Part shown: positions 5,733 to 8,225 of the stretch, piece by piece
How positions within the stretch are numbered: the stretch's first letter is position 1
How the letters are laid out: each line of letters begins with the position of its first letter
Assembly: GCA_900549275.1 (NCBI GenBank)
Contig: URNU01000049.1
Location: 1 to 8,225 of the forward strand
Direction: 5' to 3'
Source: an uncultured Collinsella sp.
Lineage (GTDB): Bacteria > Actinomycetota > Coriobacteriia > Coriobacteriales > Coriobacteriaceae
Length of the DNA stretch: 8,225 bases
Notes under the pieces: generated by a model
Seen by the model: the letters and a program-made list of their open reading frames with translations, nothing else
What the model was told of the DNA's origin: nothing
The model's database searches: none
Program-made: the position numbers and the translations under genes

Positions 5733-6671
5733 TTATCCGCGTAGAAAAGCGTATGCGCTGGTAGCTGCAATGGCTCCGTCTGAAACTGCGGTCACAACTT
5801 GACGTAAACGCTTGGAACGGATATCGCCGGCAGCAAATAAGCCAGAAGTGCGGGTGGCCATTGATTCGTCGGTCACAATACCGCCGTCGGGCGCCAGATC
5901 CACCAGATGCTCAACAAGCTCGGTATGGGGCTGCGTGCCAGCAAAAACAAAGATGCCAAACGAGCCAGGATAGAAGGACTCGGAATAGGTTTCACCGGTA
6001 GCGTTGTGCTTAAACATAATAGTCGTGGGCATCGCTTCACCAGAAAGCTCAACAATACTAGTTTGGTACCTAACTGAAATATTATCTTTTGCGAGCACCT
6101 TTTGAACCACGCCATCGGGAGCCCGGAACTGATCGCGGCGCAAGACGATGGTCACGCTGCTGGCGATTTCTGACAAGAACAGGGCTTCCTCGCAGGCAGC
6201 ATTGCCGCCGCCGATGACAAAGACCTGCTTGCCACGAAAGAACATGCCGTCGCACGTCGCGCAATACGAAACGCCGCGCCCGCGATACATATCCTCGCCA
6301 ACAAAACCAGCAGATCGCGGCGTGGCACCCATGCAAGCGATAACGCTCGAGGCCAGCGTATCGCCCATATCGTGATGCACCGTAAACAGCGCTGAATCCG
6401 CATCGTAATCGATGCCCGTTACCATGCTCCATGCGACCTGTGCTCCCAGGCCCTCTGCATGCTGCTGAAAACGCTCGCCGAGTTCGGCGCCACTCAAGAG
6501 CGGTATGCCCGGATAGTTCTCGACCTCATTGGTTGTGGCAATCTGTCCTCCCGACATGCCCTGTTCAATCACAATCGTCGTGAGGTTGGCACGCGCCGCG
6601 TAAATGGCTGCAGCATAGCCCGCGGGGCCGCCGCCGATAATAGCAACATCGATCGGCTGATGGGTAGTCAT
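5733..6671 (-). CDS. trxB: Thioredoxin reductase (NADPH)
   Basis: This 312-aa cytoplasmic flavoenzyme passes electrons from NADPH to thioredoxin, a key defence of anaerobes against oxidants and disulfide stress. The FAD-binding GGGPAGYAAAIYAARA sits at 13-28. The redox-active pair is Cys137-Ala-Thr-Cys140 in YCATCDG. The NADPH fold shows GGGNAACEEALFL (154-166) and LRRDQFRA (177-184), which keeps the double Arg expected for the 2'-phosphate. The FAD-binding AGDIRSKRLRQVVTAVSDG is at 281-299. The length is normal for the low-molecular-weight class. The ATG at 6669-6671 follows GGAGG with a 7-base gap. The frame extends upstream to 6746 without similarity. No thioredoxin gene is adjacent. It is divergent from the glycosyltransferase gene and stands alone with its own terminator. 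Confidence 0.95.
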   Translation of the reverse strand: MTTHQPIDVAIIGGGPAGYAAAIYAARANLTTIVIEQGMSGGQIATTNEVENYPGIPLLSGAELGERFQQHAEGLGAQVAWSMVTGIDYDADSALFTVHHDMGDTLASSVIACMGATPRSAGFVGEDMYRGRGVSYCATCDGMFFRGKQVFVIGGGNAACEEALFLSEIASSVTIVLRRDQFRAPDGVVQKVLAKDNISVRYQTSIVELSGEAMPTTIMFKHNATGETYSESFYPGSFGIFVFAGTQPHTELVEHLVDLAPDGGIVTDESMATRTSGLFAAGDIRSKRLRQVVTAVSDGAIAATSAYAFLRG

Positions 6672-6678
6672 AAAGAGA

Positions 6679-6683
6679 CCTCC
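6679..6683 (-). promoter_or_regulatory. Ribosome binding site of trxB
   Basis: On the minus strand GGAGG stands seven bases before the ATG at 6671. This fixes the start at MTTHQPIDVAIIGGG rather than the longer open frame. Confidence 0.8.
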
Positions 6684-6722
6684 TGTCGAAAGATTGGCGT
6701 TCTTTGCGCTCATACCCAAATT

Positions 6723-6752
6723 TAGACGAACGTGACACTCATGCACTACAAT
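6723..6752 (+). promoter_or_regulatory. Possible promoter of the glycosyltransferase gene
   Basis: TACAAT (6747-6752) is a good -10 box. TAGACG (6723-6728) is a 4-of-6 match to a -35 box with an 18-base gap. The 117-base divergent region must also hold the trxB promoter, for which no clear boxes were found. Confidence 0.4.
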
Positions 6753-6775
6753 GATTCCTTGCGAAACTTAAATGA

Positions 6776-6782
6776 AGGGGAG
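6776..6782 (+). promoter_or_regulatory. Ribosome binding site of the glycosyltransferase gene
   Basis: AGGGGAG stands six bases before the ATG at 6789. The earlier in-frame GTG at 6732 and ATG at 6741 have no such site and lie at or upstream of the promoter candidate. Confidence 0.7.
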
Positions 6783-6788
6783 TTATCG

Positions 6789-8090
6789 ATGGATCAAACG
6801 CAGATGGGCAATGACGCTCCCCTGCCCACGCAAAGCACTCCCCAATCGGAACAGACCTCGATCTTGGCTCTGCAAAAACCCCTCGTGACCATCGTGCACG
6901 CATCTGTCGGCTCGGGCCACAAGGCCGCCGCAAATGCGATTGCGCAGGCATTCGACCTCATCCGCGGCACCAATGGTATCCCCGAGGATGTTGAGATTGA
7001 AGTGCTCGATATCCTCGATTTTGGACGCATAAAATTCGACGGCAACAAAACAGCCGCGTCGTTTACCGGTGCTACACGCCCAATTTACGACTTGACCTGG
7101 CGTTATACCCTTACCGGACGCCTGCTTTGGGGCGGCGGCACGGCATGGTCACGCATCATGTTTCCCGCATTTAACGAATACGTTCGGAATCGTAAGCCCA
7201 TTGCCGTGGTCGCCACGCATATCACGGCAGCCAACGTCGCCGTTGGCGCGCGCGTCATTACGGGCATCGACTATCCCGTCATTTGCGTACCGACCGATTA
7301 CGAGGTCGAGGGTTGGTGGCCCCATAAGGATACCGACCTATTCTGCGTGGCAAACGAGTTTATGGCCGAAACACTCCGGCCCCGTAAGGTTCCCGAGGCA
7401 AAGATCCGCATTACGGGCATCCCCATTCGCGCCGGGTTCGACACGGACTACAATCGCGAGGAAGAACTCGAGAAGTTCAATCTCCCCACCGACAAGACCA
7501 TTGTGTTGGTGATGGCAGGCGCCAGTTTGCCTCAACCGTACGTTCGCTTTCGCGCAGAGATGGACCACACCCTCCCCTTCCTGCGAAGCTTCGAGGACAT
7601 GCACTTTGTCTTTTTGCCGGGCAAGGACGCCGAATATGCTACCCGTCTCAAAACGCTCTTCGATGCCATGAAACTCGAGAACGTCACGGTTCTTGACTAT
7701 GTCGATGACATGGCCGCGCTTATGCACGGCTGCGATCTGGCAATTCTCAAATCGGGCGGACTCACTGTTACCGAATGCCTGTGCGCACACCTGCCGATGA
7801 TTCTACTGGGCAAGTCCTATGGCCAGGAAAAGGCCAACACCACCATGCTCACCGGCATGGGCGCCAGCATGCATGTCACCACCGCACGCGAGCTGATCGT
7901 GACGTTGCGCCATCTCCACGATCATCCCGAGTCGCTCAAGGCACTGCTCATCAATGGCGAAGTTCTGCGCCGTCCACGCGCAGCCGAGGAAATCGCCATC
8001 GCAACCATGGAGCTTGTAGGCAAGCCCCAAAAACGTAAACGAGCCTTCTGCCGCTTCTACTGGGGCGAAAAACCTGCACATATCAGATAG
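6789..8090 (+). CDS. Glycolipid glycosyltransferase, MGDG synthase/UgtP-like
   Basis: This 433-aa GT-B fold enzyme probably transfers a sugar from a UDP-sugar to diacylglycerol at the inner membrane face. After a polar, probably disordered start (1-30), the MGDG-synthase N-terminal domain begins with PLVTIVHASVGSGHKAAANA (31-50), the membrane-binding and acceptor side. The C-terminal glycosyltransferase domain carries GASLPQPYVRF, VFLPGKD, the donor-site segment KSGGLTVTE (321-329) and GQEKAN (345-350). The usual KPGG of the donor site is KSGG here. No signal peptide or transmembrane helix is visible, as expected for a monotopic enzyme. Whether it makes galactosyl-, glucosyl- or other lipids cannot be told. 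Products of this kind anchor lipoteichoic-type polymers or tune the membrane. Upstream it is divergent from trxB. A very long inverted repeat follows 13 bases after the stop. Confidence 0.85.
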   Translation: MDQTQMGNDAPLPTQSTPQSEQTSILALQKPLVTIVHASVGSGHKAAANAIAQAFDLIRGTNGIPEDVEIEVLDILDFGRIKFDGNKTAASFTGATRPIYDLTWRYTLTGRLLWGGGTAWSRIMFPAFNEYVRNRKPIAVVATHITAANVAVGARVITGIDYPVICVPTDYEVEGWWPHKDTDLFCVANEFMAETLRPRKVPEAKIRITGIPIRAGFDTDYNREEELEKFNLPTDKTIVLVMAGASLPQPYVRFRAEMDHTLPFLRSFEDMHFVFLPGKDAEYATRLKTLFDAMKLENVTVLDYVDDMAALMHGCDLAILKSGGLTVTECLCAHLPMILLGKSYGQEKANTTMLTGMGASMHVTTARELIVTLRHLHDHPESLKALLINGEVLRRPRAAEEIAIATMELVGKPQKRKRAFCRFYWGEKPAHIR

Positions 8091-8103
8091 TGATTTACTG
8101 TCC

Positions 8104-8207
8104 GCTGACCGGTCCGACCCGCCTATATATCATCCCATGCTCAAACATTCTCGCTGCGCTGCGAAACTGCGCGTGGGACGATATATAGGCGGGTCGGACC
8201 GGTCAGC
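8104..8207. repeat. Long inverted repeat with 28-bp perfect arms
   Basis: Bases 8104-8131 are the exact reverse complement of 8180-8207. The arms start GCTGACCGGTCCGACCC and end in the TATATA-containing part. After one mismatch, TCCCATGC (8133-8140) pairs with GCGTGGGA (8171-8178) with one G-T pair, leaving a 30-base loop. The element lies 13 bases after the glycosyltransferase stop. No T-run follows either arm, so it is not a typical intrinsic terminator, although it could still stop or stabilise the transcript. TTTACT occurs on both sides (8094-8099 and 8212-8217). Confidence 0.9.
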
Positions 8208-8225
8208 TGCGTTTACTCACTACCA

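Noticed and set aside
8212..8217. TTTACT repeats as proof of a transposition target duplication
   Set aside because: A six-base match a few bases away from the arms can arise by chance. It is reported only as a supporting hint in the palindrome finding.

Overview
The window reads as chromosomal core DNA from a high-GC, anaerobic actinobacterium, most likely Coriobacteriia and perhaps Collinsella or a close relative. This rests on the GC-rich codon use, the pairing of a GarA-type FHA protein with an FtsR-type MerR regulator (an actinobacterial arrangement), and the general style of the genes. No rRNA or unique marker is present, so the genus is an inference.

Positions 1-3850 hold a co-directional plus-strand block with short gaps and no internal terminator: a CDP-alcohol phosphatidyltransferase (5' end outside the window), a small FHA protein like GarA/OdhI, an FtsR-like MerR regulator, adenine phosphoribosyltransferase (apt), and a secreted NlpC/P60 peptidoglycan hydrolase with a PcsB/CwlO-like coiled-coil front. 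It closes with a hairpin terminator at 3810-3850. The theme is envelope and division: phospholipid head-group synthesis, a phospho-dependent switch, a division-gene regulator and a cell-wall hydrolase, with purine salvage inserted.

Positions 3850-5730 hold a convergent pair: a DegV/FakB-type fatty-acid-binding protein on plus and a DUF1836 MerR-like regulator on minus, separated by a strong, probably bidirectional terminator. The upstream regions of both genes carry CTAG-centred inverted repeats and share a 13-mer with one mismatch (3882-3894 and 5555-5567). The simplest reading is that the DUF1836 protein controls degV and itself.

Positions 5640-8225 hold a divergent pair: thioredoxin reductase (trxB, minus) with its own terminator, and a glycolipid-type GT-B glycosyltransferase (MGDG synthase/UgtP-like, plus). 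After the glycosyltransferase, the last 135 bases hold a very long inverted repeat with 28-bp perfect arms. It lacks a clear U-tract and is flanked by short direct repeats, so it may be a palindromic repeat element rather than a plain terminator.

No CRISPR array, tRNA, rRNA, transposase or phage gene was seen. The most promising undescribed signals are the shared CTAG operator candidates, the long palindrome at the right end, and the one-threonine version of the GarA phosphoswitch.
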